A stretch of DNA of 37,307 bases from Verrucomicrobiota bacterium. Lineage in GTDB: Bacteria > Verrucomicrobiota > Verrucomicrobiia > Limisphaerales > J093. Made by a program: the position numbers and the translations under genes. The stretch is taken from positions 1-37,307 of the forward strand of contig VHCO01000051.1 of the NCBI GenBank assembly GCA_016871715.1. The letters are read 5' to 3'. A model generated the notes under the pieces. That model had not been told where the DNA came from, searched no databases, and was given only the letters and a program-made list of their open reading frames with translations. Below are positions 27,440 to 35,040 of this stretch, in pieces (position 1 is the first letter of the stretch; every line of letters begins with the position of its first letter).

Positions 27440-27496
27440 GTCCGAATCGCGGATTCTCGGCCCCAGACGAGACCATGAATTACAGTTGCACTTCTG

Positions 27497-28861
27497 ATGA
27501 CGATGATGGTATCTCTTCGGGCGATGTTTCTGCCGGCGTTGTCGGTTCGCACAAAGGCGCCTTCAGGCCAGCCCCGGGCGAAGGTCGCGCCCACGGTTCA
27601 GGCCGTCGTTCGACCGCTGGCGTGGCTGGCGGCGTTGTCCCTGGCGCACCCGAGCCATGCGGTGCTGTTCGATTCGACGGGCAGCAGCACGCACAACACA
27701 ACGGCGCCAACGGGCACGCTGCTCAACAGCGGCTGGCAGTACCAAGGTCAGTGGGGCGGGTTCCTGGGCACGGCGATTTCACCGAACCACTTCGTCACGG
27801 CCAAGCATATCGGAGGGACGGTGGGCAACGGGTTCACGTTCAACTTCGATTCCACCACCTACACCACCACGGCCAAGTACGACGATCCCAACAGCGACCT
27901 CACCATTTGGCGGGTGAGCGGCACCTTGCCCGCTTACGCGCCGTTGTACACCGGCAGTAGCGAAGTGGGTCAGAACCTGGTGGTGTTCGGTCGCGGCACG
28001 CAGCGCGGGGGCGCTGTGCTGCTCGGGGGCACTTTGCTGCGGGGTTGGCTCTGGGGTGCAGCGGACGGCGTGCAGCGCTGGGGCGAGAACCAAGTGGCGG
28101 GGATCGCGTTCGGGGGGGCAGGGATTGGTCAACTGCTGCGCGCGGATTTCAACGCGGGTGCAGGCGTGAACGAGGCTCACCTGAGCGATGGCGACTCGGG
28201 CGGCGGCGTGTTCATTCAAGAGGGCGGGATTTGGAAGCTCGCGGGCATCAATTACGCCGTCGACGGCTTGTTCAGCTTCACGGGCGGCAGCGACCTCGGC
28301 TTTAGCGCGGCGCTGTTCGACGCGGGCGGTTTGTACGTGGGCAGCCAGAACAACTGGACCTTCCTGGCGGACGTACCCGCGGACATCGCGACTTCGTTCT
28401 ATGCCACCCGCATCAGCGCCAACCAGACCTGGATTCAGCAAGTGATCCCGGAGCCGAGTGGCTACGCCGGGCTCGCCGCGATCGGCCTGCTCGGGTTGGC
28501 CCTGGCCCGGCGCTGCGCAGGAATCCAACCACCCGCCCCACGCTGTCGTCTAAGGCCAGCAACGTCTCGCAATAGGCCTTGTAGTAATGCTCGATGTTCA
28601 GGTCGCTGTGATACGGAAAATCCACGCCGTGCCAACTGTTGCGCTGGTTCTTCAGCCACATCGGCTTGTCCCCATAGTTCGCCGCCGTATCCGCCTGGTT
28701 CGCCGGCGCTCGCCAAGGCCGGTCGCGGTAGCGGCCCCGGTGCCGCTCGGCCGGCACGAACTCGGCGTGGACTGCCTTGTGCGAGAGGTAGAGAAAAAAG
28801 GGCTGCCCCGCCGGCCGCGCTCGCAACCAGGCGAGGGCGTAGTCGGTCAGTTCATCGGTGA
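27497..28861 (+). CDS. Trypsin-like serine protease with PEP-CTERM, stop codon lost (read-through into sulfatase antisense)
   Basis: A signal peptide (LAWLAALSLAHPSHA) precedes a chymotrypsin-fold domain with a full catalytic triad: His104 in VTAKHIGG, Asp134 in NSDLTIW and Ser234 in GDSGGG. The body ends in a PEP-CTERM signal, VIPEPSGYAGLAAIG at about residues 316-330, with the basic tail LARR at 336-339. Normal members stop right after that tail. Here the frame continues for about 115 residues (Arg/Pro/Ala/Ser-rich), antisense to the truncated sulfatase, to 28861. The added tail would displace the sorting signal from the C-terminus and should block exosortase processing. The start is uncertain: ATGs at 27497, 27503, 27506 and 27524 all lie upstream of the signal peptide. 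Confidence 0.82.
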   Translation: MTMMVSLRAMFLPALSVRTKAPSGQPRAKVAPTVQAVVRPLAWLAALSLAHPSHAVLFDSTGSSTHNTTAPTGTLLNSGWQYQGQWGGFLGTAISPNHFVTAKHIGGTVGNGFTFNFDSTTYTTTAKYDDPNSDLTIWRVSGTLPAYAPLYTGSSEVGQNLVVFGRGTQRGGAVLLGGTLLRGWLWGAADGVQRWGENQVAGIAFGGAGIGQLLRADFNAGAGVNEAHLSDGDSGGGVFIQEGGIWKLAGINYAVDGLFSFTGGSDLGFSAALFDAGGLYVGSQNNWTFLADVPADIATSFYATRISANQTWIQQVIPEPSGYAGLAAIGLLGLALARRCAGIQPPAPRCRLRPATSRNRPCSNARCSGRCDTENPRRANCCAGSSATSACPHSSPPYPPGSPALAKAGRGSGPGAARPARTRRGLPCARGREKRAAPPAALATRRGRSRSVHR

Positions 28862-29231
28862 TATAGCCCTTCTGGGGCACGCGTTTGCCGTTGACATTGA
28901 GGCCGTTCTTGCCGGTCAGAGTCGACGCCCGGCTAGGCGAGCAGAGGGCGGTCGTCACAAAGGCGTTCCGGCAATGCACACCCCCGCGAGCCAGCGCATC
29001 CAGGTGCGGCGTCTCCAGCCACGGATGCCCCAGGAAACCCAGCGCGTCGTACCGGTGATCGTCCGCAAGGATGAACACCACATTGCGCGGTGTCGCCCCG
29101 CTTAGCCGCGGCAACTCGAGTTCGGCGCTCACGGCCCCCGCACCGCAGCCGCACATCCCAACCACGCCCAACACCATCCCCTTCGCCAAACGCCACATCC
29201 AAGGGTCCAGCTTCTTTCTGAGGGTTTTCAT
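28510..29231 (-). pseudogene. Sulfatase remnant, internally deleted and 3'-truncated
   Basis: From ATG 29231 the frame gives a signal-like N-terminus, the sulfatase core start RNVVFILADDHRYDALGF (metal-binding Asp57/Asp58) and the formylglycine signature CSPSRASTLTG (Cys97, Arg101). At residue 107/108 (about 28910) the sequence jumps to KNGLNVNGKRVPQKGYITDEL. Type I sulfatases of this group usually carry roughly 70 more residues between these points (the Lys/His GKWHMG region). Homology-like sequence stops at VGRVVGFLRS (about 28510), where the protease's PEP-CTERM tail begins on the other strand. The C-terminal half is missing. The ORF continues to 28413 only as antisense of the protease. 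It is almost certainly inactive. Confidence 0.85.
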
Positions 29232-29340
29232 TCTGGCGGCCAGTCTAAGGACCGCTGCCCGGCCAGTTCGAGCGAATTCCTCCAATGAACGCCCCGGGAC
29301 GCCAATTGGGCGGCACCCGAACAGATCTCGCACGCGGCTA

Positions 29341-30143
29341 CTGACGCCTGGCGCGCTGATCGATCTCCTCACCGCCGACGGCCAGCGCTTCCGCAGCCGG
29401 GTCTTGGGCCTGAGCTACTACGATGCATCGAGTGGGCAGAGCCTTCTATTCGCCGAGTTCAAGAACGGCCAAGCCCAACTGGCCTCACCCAATCGCTGAC
29501 TTTATCCGGATGCCTTCGAGGGCGCGCGGGCAGACCTTGTCTTTGTCTACCGTCGTGCGGGCCTGGCCCAGGAAGTGGTGACCGAGTTTGTCGAGGCGCC
29601 GAAATCTGTGCTCGAACAGACGGTGCGGCGGCGGGAGGCCGACCCGGACAAGCGCGCGGCCATGGTCGAGCCGGACCTAACCGATGACCGCCTAGTTGAT
29701 GAACCTGAAATGGACGACAGTCCGGGGGTAGGGCGCGCAGTCCTCTGCGCGCCGTCAACCACGGTGGACATACGAGGCCGCGGCGCGCAGAGGACTGCGG
29801 GCCCTACCTTACGGCGATTCGCGGTCCATTGCGGTAAGTCATGAGTCAGTTCAGCAGCTACCGGATAGGCCCCGGCCGAGCGTTTCGGCTGGGCTGGGCG
29901 CACAAGCCGAGGCGGAGAGCGCGTACACGCCTGTGGTGAAGCGCTGGGCCGAGGGGTGCGTTCGCAGGTGCGCGGCAGGGCCCCACGGCGAAGGAGCGCG
30001 AATCGTCAGAGCCGCCTCGACCACAGACTACCTTCGCGGCGACCCAGCACGAGGGCTCAGACCGATCGGTGGTCTTCACCGCCAAGGACGACAACAGCGC
30101 TGGGGAGTTCATCCCCGGCAGCACCAGCTTGAGCAGTCGAAGG
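29341..30143 (+). pseudogene. Remnants of a large secreted repeat-type protein, interrupted
   Basis: One frame (29341-29499) reads LLTADGQRFRSRVLGLSYYD and SLLFAEFKNGQAQLASP, hits a TGA at 29497-29499, and continues in the same frame as LYPDAFEGARADLVFVYRRAG and PDLTDDRLVD to about 29700. After the small inverted-repeat element, protein-like pieces resume with frame changes: SYRIGPGRAFRLG (about 29858), AQAEAESAYTPVVKRW and VVFTAKDDNSAGEFIPGSTS (about 30070-30130). These pieces resemble, from memory, the very large secreted proteins of Pedosphaera-type genomes. Family name and function cannot be assigned. Confidence 0.55.
29696..29852. mobile_element. MITE-like inverted-repeat element, copy 2
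   Basis: The core arms at 29728-29754 and 29781-29807 (27 bp, one mismatch) are nearly the same sequence as in copy 1. The outer ends are degenerate: GATGA...GACGAC at 29698-29718 and CATT-N7-GTCAT at 29827-29842. The tetranucleotide AGTT lies at both edges (29694-29697 and 29849-29852), a possible target duplication. The element splits a protein-like reading between DRLVD and FSSYRIGPG, which supports insertion. Confidence 0.7.
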
Positions 30144-30144
30144 G

Positions 30145-30332
30145 TACCGCCGTTATGATGAGTTCCTCACGGCGGTGTTGGATAAGGCAAACCAGAATCG
30201 GCGCGGCCGTCTGGCCGAGGAATACCAAGTCATGCGGGCGTTGCCAGCCAGCCGGCTCAGCGAGTATGACGAGCTAAGCTGTCTGGTCGGCCAGCACAGC
30301 ACCATTCGGGTCAAGAAGGTGGCTGATGACAA
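30145..30332 (+). pseudogene. IS21-family transposase (IstA) fragment
   Basis: The frame reads RRYDEFLTAVLDKANQNRRG, RLAEEYQVMRALPASRLSEY and DELSCLVGQHSTIRVKKVA, then stops. The VMRALPA...Y-x-x-L...V-x-x-x-STIRVKK pattern matches the stretch of IS21 IstA that precedes the conserved YSVPSRLIG segment, which is missing here. No inverted repeats or istB gene are found. It is too short to be functional. Confidence 0.65.
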
Positions 30333-30805
30333 CTGATCCGCTGGCCCTGCCAGTTCACCGGTCCCGAACTGCGCGAGTTCCTTCGCATCACGCGGGCGCG
30401 ACGGCCGCTCGGTTCGTGGTGGACCGAGCGATTTGACCAGCCGCCGGCGGTCAGCGCGGCAGCCCAGGCCGCCGAGGACAGGCAGGTGCGGGCATTGCTG
30501 GGCGCAGCGCGTTTCCGGTTCTACACGGAAGTCCGGCGACTGGAACCGGTAGCGGAGGAGCGCGCGCGGCCCATGTGGAACACGCTTGCTTCGCGTGTCC
30601 TGCTTGGATATGCGACGAATCTTCGCGGCGCTGGTGGTCCGCCCACCACGCTGCGGGCCAGGGGTTCGAGGAGACGGAAGTCAACCGTCCGTTGGATCTC
30701 CTGCGAAAAGGGCACGAACAGGAACGACAGCAGTTGCTCACCACGGCGGAACGCGATGAATTCAAGCCGCTTGGCATGGAGCCGTCCACCAAGCAAGCTT
30801 CGGCC
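30333..30805 (+). other. Unrecognised degraded coding sequence
   Basis: One frame gives FTGPELREFLRITRARRPLG, SWWTERFDQPPAVSAAAQAA and GAARFRFYTEVRRLEPV (30351 to about 30570). A second frame, in phase with the DUF433 gene, gives RWWSAHHAAGQGFEETEVNR and LLRKGHEQERQQLLTTAERD (30630-30770). Both look like protein but neither has a credible start or a family I recognise. Probably debris from insertions and deletions. Confidence 0.35.
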
Positions 30806-31030
30806 ATGAACGAGCGCGAGCGGATCACCATCAATCCCAACCAGTGCGGCGGACGCCCATGTATCCGCGGGATGCGTATTCGCGTCAAAGACGTGCTCGA
30901 CCTGCTCGCCGGAGGGGCGACGCAAGAGGGAATCCTCACCGACTTCCCCGACCTTCAAGCGGAGGACATTCGCGCCTGTATCGCCTACGCCGCGCGCTAT
31001 CTCGACCACACGGTCCTCGTCACGGCTTGA
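30806..31030 (+). CDS. DUF433 antitoxin-like protein
   Basis: 74 aa. It has the DUF433 pattern: ITINPNQCGGRPCIRGMRIRV, then VLDLLAGGATQEGILTDFPDLQAEDIRACIAYAARYL. The C-terminal half is a helix-turn-helix-like segment expected to bind DNA. DUF433 genes are usually followed by a DUF5615 gene, as here (3 bp between stop and start), and the pair is regarded as a type II toxin-antitoxin module. The frame is open upstream, but ATG 30806 starts exactly at the family N-terminus. No good Shine-Dalgarno sequence is seen. Confidence 0.85.
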   Translation: MNERERITINPNQCGGRPCIRGMRIRVKDVLDLLAGGATQEGILTDFPDLQAEDIRACIAYAARYLDHTVLVTA

Positions 31031-31033
31031 GGC

Positions 31034-31363
31034 ATGCGACCGCTCGTGGACGCGCAACTGCCGCCGGCACTCGCCCGTTGGCTTGGTGAGCGGGGTTTGG
31101 CCGCGGCACCCGTGCGTGAACTTGGATTGCGCGATTCCGACGATGGCAGCGTCTGGAGCTTCGCCATCGCAGGTGAATGGATCGTGTTGACGAAGGATGA
31201 GGATTTCGCCGCCCGATGCATCGGTAACCCCGCAGCTCCGGCTGTCGTTTGGCTGCGCATCGGCAATTGCACCAACCGTGTGCTCTTCGCCTGGCTGGAA
31301 CCTTTATTGCCCGGGATCAAGAATCGGTTGGCCGAAGGCGAGAAACTCATTGAGGTGCGCTGA
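31034..31363 (+). CDS. DUF5615 PIN-like toxin protein
   Basis: The 109-aa protein has the PIN-like fold acidic residues: Asp6 in LVDAQLPPALARWL, the DSDD segment, and TKDEDFAARC. This is the usual DUF5615 pattern (D-x-x-L-P-x-x-L...D-x-D-F). Family members are predicted Mg-dependent RNases. It follows the DUF433 gene with a 3-bp gap, so the two are co-transcribed. The module sits among transposon and gene debris, which fits lateral acquisition. It appears intact in length and key residues. Confidence 0.85.
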   Translation: MRPLVDAQLPPALARWLGERGLAAAPVRELGLRDSDDGSVWSFAIAGEWIVLTKDEDFAARCIGNPAAPAVVWLRIGNCTNRVLFAWLEPLLPGIKNRLAEGEKLIEVR

Positions 31364-31520
31364 ACCGGTCTGGTGGCATTCCGCCCAATCGCAAGCGAGT
31401 CAACTTCAGCCTGACCCAGGGTACCGCACTGTCTTCCCCTCGGCTGGAGGTGCACTTGCGCGACAACCTATTCCGGGGCGGGTGCCTGACGGTCGGGGAC
31501 TACATCGGCACCGGCTAGAC
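31364..31520 (+). other. Short coding-like remnant between the toxin and GH5-like genes
   Basis: A frame ending TAG at 31516-31518 reads PPNRKRVNFSLTQGTALSSP and DNLFRGGCLTVGDYIGTG. It looks like the C-terminal tail of a protein whose upstream part is gone. No family is recognised. Confidence 0.3.
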
Positions 31521-32777
31521 CTAATTGGGTGGCACGGCTCGATCAGCGGCCGCCGAGGCCTCGGCGACCGTCCGGCCAGCCTGGGCGACGAAGTTTCGCT
31601 CCTCGACGTCGAGTTGGTCGAAGAGACGACGCGCGCGCAGGTCGAACGAGCGCCGCGGTTGTTGGTCCGGGGTGTTGCGCTGGGAACCGTTGTGGAAGCA
31701 CCAACCCGAAGCGCCCCCCGCCAAGGCGCCGCGCAGGTCGGCGAGGAAATCCTCTGCCACCGGTTCCCAACGGCTGTAACCGCGGCGGAACGGTTCCTGG
31801 TGATGCACGGGCACCGCGCGTCCGACCTGGCGCATCAGATCCAACACCTCGAGGGTCCGCGCGGCCGTTTGGGCTGGGGACTCGGCATGGCGCGGCCGAT
31901 GCGGGCTCAGGAAGTCTTGGCCAATGGCGACTAAGGCGTGGCGCACATCGTCCAGGCTGAGGTCATGTCCGCCGAACGAGGCGGTGACGAGCCGTTGCGG
32001 GTCGAGCTGGCGAACGAGTTTGCGCAGCGTGGCCAGTTCAGCGTTGCTGACGTAGCGGGCGTCGCGCACGTCGCGTTCGTTGGCGAGGTCCAGGTACCAG
32101 TTGCGGTGCGGTCGCAGTGCCGTGACGAGCGCCTCGACGGCGCGCCGATGCGCCTCGAAGTTGGGTAGTCCACCGCCGGTGGCGGAGTCTTGGGCGCGCG
32201 TCAGCGTCACATCCACCACCAACCCGCGGCGATCGCACTCGTCCACCAACCACACGAGCCGGGCGAAGAAGGGCTCGCGCGGTTCGCCGTCCCGGCCGAC
32301 CGCGGAGACGTCATGGTCGAACGCGTTCCAGGTAGCCCAGAGGCGCAGCCAGTTGAAGCCGAGGCGCTGGGCCTCCTCGAGGTCCTGGCGCACAAACTCC
32401 TCCGACGCACCCAACCCGCCGTAGTAGCTGAAGCCCAAGAGAAACTGGGGCTGACCGTTCAGGGTGAAGCGCGTCCCTTCGAGGCCGAGTACGGTTCGGT
32501 GCCGCGGTCGGGCCTGGGCTTGTTGCCATTCGTAGATCGAAGGCACCGCCGGCGTGGAGCGGGGAGCGTCGGCGAGGGCAAAGACCCGGTTCCGATCGAG
32601 GTAATAGGTGCCTTCTCCAAGCACAATCGCGCCCCCGCCTTGCGCGCCGGCCGCGGCGCAGGTCAGAACCAGCGCCAGGGTTAGCGACGTGCCGCGCGGG
32701 CGCGCTGGATGCCAGGATCGAGGGCGAGAACAGCCTTCGCGTGGCTTTCGTGTGCTTAGGAGTTGGTAGACGTTCAT
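31521..32777 (-). CDS. Secreted GH5-like (clan GH-A) glycoside hydrolase
   Basis: About 418 aa from ATG 32777. A signal peptide (SLTLALVLTCAAAGA) is followed by a TIM barrel with clan GH-A features: FTLNGQPQFLLGFSYYGG, EEAQRLGFNWLRLWATW, the acid/base Asn233-Glu234 in DLANERDV, and a candidate nucleophile Glu328 in VHHQEPF. The overall look is cellulase/mannanase-like (GH5 or a near relative). The substrate cannot be read from sequence. The in-frame extension up to 33326 is antisense to the neighbouring gene and is rejected. It is the last gene of the minus-strand cluster with the enolase-superfamily gene and GH51. Confidence 0.8.
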   Translation of the reverse strand: MNVYQLLSTRKPREGCSRPRSWHPARPRGTSLTLALVLTCAAAGAQGGGAIVLGEGTYYLDRNRVFALADAPRSTPAVPSIYEWQQAQARPRHRTVLGLEGTRFTLNGQPQFLLGFSYYGGLGASEEFVRQDLEEAQRLGFNWLRLWATWNAFDHDVSAVGRDGEPREPFFARLVWLVDECDRRGLVVDVTLTRAQDSATGGGLPNFEAHRRAVEALVTALRPHRNWYLDLANERDVRDARYVSNAELATLRKLVRQLDPQRLVTASFGGHDLSLDDVRHALVAIGQDFLSPHRPRHAESPAQTAARTLEVLDLMRQVGRAVPVHHQEPFRRGYSRWEPVAEDFLADLRGALAGGASGWCFHNGSQRNTPDQQPRRSFDLRARRLFDQLDVEERNFVAQAGRTVAEASAAADRAVPPN

Positions 32778-32875
32778 AGGCCGAATATCGAGCTTCCGGT
32801 GTCGCTGCAGGTCCGGGTCCGTCACGGCTTGGCCGTGCTTTGTCCCAACGTGACCGCGCGCGTCGACGGATCCCG

Positions 32876-34156
32876 TCAGGCGATCGGCACGGGTTGCGCC
32901 CGGTTCACATATCCGGGGTCCACGCGCACGCCGAAGCCGGGGCCGGTCGGGCAACGCACCACGCCCCGCTCGCATTTGAGGGTCGAGGTGGGGCACTCGA
33001 TGGGCAGATCGGTGTTGCCCTTGAACTCCATGAACGGGCCAATGTTCGGCGTGAACGACGCGAAGTGCACCACGTCCAGATACCCCAACCCGCCCCCGGA
33101 CATGTGGGGAACGACGCTCATCCCGGCAGCCGCCGCCATCCGGGCGACCTGCGTGGCGCGAATGTACCCGCCGCCGTAGTGCAGGTCCGGCTGCACGATG
33201 TCCAACCCGCGATGCTCGATAGCCCATTGCCAGCGGCGCAGACTGAACTCCTGCTCGCCGCCCGCCACCGGAATGGTGAGCGCATCGGCCACTTCCTTCG
33301 TCTCCCAGATCCAATCGAAGGGACACGGTTCCTCATAGAGACCGTACCCATGCGCTTCCATGAGCCGGCCGATGCGGATGCCCTCGAGAGCGTCGTAAGA
33401 ACTGTTGGCATCGGCGTACAGGGTGATCTCATCGCCGAGGGCTTTGCGCGCCATGGGAATCAGCGCCTCGGTCCGGCCGGGGAGCGAATCCGCGTTGCGG
33501 CTCATCCGGCCGCCGAGCCGGAACTTGACCGCGCGCGCGCCGGACTCGGCGATCAACCGTTGGAGGTACTCGACTTCGGCCTCGGGCCGATTGCCGCGAT
33601 TGCCGCTGGCGTAATAGACGGCGATGTCCCGCTGTCGCGCGCCGCCGAAGAAATCGGCCAAGGGGCGCTGGGCGGTTTGGCCGAGTAGTTCGAGCAGGGC
33701 CATTTCGATGGCAGCCACGCCGGCCCAGAGGGCGATGCCCTGGAGTTTGTAGTTGCTACCGTGGCGGTAGACGTCCCAGAGCAGGGACTCGAGTTGGCGC
33801 GCGTCTTTCTTGACGAAGACCGGCAGGATGTTCTTGAGAAAGATCGGGTAGGTCTCCGCCATTCGGGCCGGGTTGGGCACGGTGATGGCTTCCACGCCGT
33901 CCTGCGAGCGGCTGCGCAACAGGTAGACCCGCCCGTGACGCAGCAACTCGACCGAACCCACCATCACCGGTCGCTGCACAAAGTCGGTCTTCAAGACCGG
34001 CTCGGCCAGGATCTCGTCCAAACGCGCCTTAGTCAGCGGAGCCCGAGCCGGCGCGGGGGCAGCCCGGAGCCGACCGCTGACGGTCGCGGCGGCGGTTGCG
34101 GCCGCAGCGGTCTTCAAGAAGGAACGCCGCCTTATAGTCCTGGAGTCTCGAAGCAT
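32876..34156 (-). CDS. Tat-exported enolase-superfamily protein (mandelate racemase / sugar-acid dehydratase type)
   Basis: About 426 aa. A twin-arginine signal (RRRSFLKTAAAA, residues 9-20) directs export in folded form. The enolase-superfamily barrel shows Lys211 in AVKFR, metal ligands Asp249 (YADANSS), Glu275 (YEEP) and Glu301 (GGEQE), and His351 in VPHMSGG, a set typical of the mandelate-racemase subgroup that includes sugar-acid dehydratases. ATG 34156 has AGGA seven bases upstream (34163-34166). The open frame upstream to 34987 is only the stop-free 60-bp array. The RBS overlaps the end of the array-bearing element. It is downstream of GH51 on the same strand. Confidence 0.88.
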   Translation of the reverse strand: MLRDSRTIRRRSFLKTAAAATAAATVSGRLRAAPAPARAPLTKARLDEILAEPVLKTDFVQRPVMVGSVELLRHGRVYLLRSRSQDGVEAITVPNPARMAETYPIFLKNILPVFVKKDARQLESLLWDVYRHGSNYKLQGIALWAGVAAIEMALLELLGQTAQRPLADFFGGARQRDIAVYYASGNRGNRPEAEVEYLQRLIAESGARAVKFRLGGRMSRNADSLPGRTEALIPMARKALGDEITLYADANSSYDALEGIRIGRLMEAHGYGLYEEPCPFDWIWETKEVADALTIPVAGGEQEFSLRRWQWAIEHRGLDIVQPDLHYGGGYIRATQVARMAAAAGMSVVPHMSGGGLGYLDVVHFASFTPNIGPFMEFKGNTDLPIECPTSTLKCERGVVRCPTGPGFGVRVDPGYVNRAQPVPIA

Positions 34157-34163
34157 GTTGTAT

Positions 34164-35040
34164 CCTGATGAGAGCTTAGGATAGACGACGGCACGGAGCG
34201 CGGGCATCTTGCCCGCGAGGCAGCGGGCGAGACTTCCGCTCTCCGTCCCATGTGGGAGCGCGGGCATCTTGCCCGCGAGGCAGCGGGCGAGACGCCCGTT
34301 CTCCGTCCGAAATGGGAGCGCGGGCATCTTGCTCGCGGGGCAGCGGGCGCGACGCCCGCCCTCCGTCCCATGTGGGAACGCGGGCATCTTGCCCGCGAGG
34401 CAGCGGGCGAGACGCCCGCCCTCCGTCCCATGTGGGAGCGCGGGCATCTTGCCCGCGAGGCAGCGGGCGAGACGCCCGCTCTCCGTCCCATGTGGGAGCG
34501 CGGGCATCTTGCCCGCGAGGCAGCGGGCGAGACTTCCGCTCTCCGTCCCATGTGGGAGCGCGGGCATTTTGCCCGCGGGGCAGCGGGCGCGACGCCCGCT
34601 CTCGGTCCCAAATGGGAGCGCGGGCATCTTGCCCGCGAGGCAGCGGGCGAGACGCCCGCTCTCCGTCCCATGTGGGAGCGCGGGCATCTTGCCCGCGAGG
34701 CAGCGGGCGCGACGCCCGCTCTCCATCCCATGTGGGAGCGCGGGCATCTTGCCCGCGAGGCAGCGGGCGCGACGCCCGCTCTCCGTCCCATGTGGGAGCG
34801 CGGGCATCTTGCCCGCGAGGCAGCGGGCGAGACGCCCGCTCTCCGTCCGAAGTGGGAGCGCGGGCATCTTGCCCGCGAGGCAGCGGGCGCGACGCCCGCT
34901 CTCCGTCCCATGTGGGAGCGCGGGCATCTTGCCCGCGAGGCAGCGGGCGCGACGCCCGCTCTCCGTCCCATGTGGGAGCGCGGGCATCTTGCCCGCGGGG
35001 CCACCGGAAAGCCTCTCGCGCCGTCATCGCCAGACCTCAT
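34164..35040. mobile_element. TIR-bounded element carrying the 60-bp array (copy 3 of the family)
   Basis: The left end (34164 onward) reads CTGATGAG, then ATGAG-N7-GATA-GACGAC at 34168-34189, matching the left end of copy 1 except for the N7 spacer. The right end (35025-35040) reads CATC-N7-CTCAT, the same spacing as in copy 1 (2869-2884). The interior is the hairpin array instead of the long-arm hairpin. The left edge overlaps the RBS of the enolase-superfamily gene and the right edge overlaps the GH51 stop codon. Confidence 0.5.
34190..35000. repeat. 60-bp tandem hairpin array, 13 full units plus a partial one
   Basis: Full units start at 34201 and every 60 bp to 34921; a 20-bp partial unit starts at 34981. 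Each unit holds GCGGGCA-TCT-TGCCCGC and GCGGGCG-AGA-CGCCCGC (7-bp stems, 3-nt loops; nearly reverse complements of each other) and TCCCA-TG-TGGGA. Most differences fall in loops (AGA/CGA, TCT/TTT, TG/AA), while stems are mostly kept. Exceptions are the GACTTCC variants in the units at 34201 and 34501 and the GCTCGC variant at 34321. The period is a multiple of 3 and stop-free, so spurious ORFs run through it on both strands. Confidence 0.95.

Noticed and set aside
32778..33326. N-terminal extension of the GH5-like protein
   Set aside because: It is antisense to the enolase-superfamily gene, and a signal peptide begins just after ATG 32777.
32876..34987. Long N-terminal extension of the enolase-superfamily protein
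   Set aside because: The added 277 residues are translated array. ATG 34156 has a good RBS and starts a Tat signal.
34190..35000. CRISPR array
   Set aside because: There are no unique spacers: the whole 60-bp unit repeats, and no cas genes are present.
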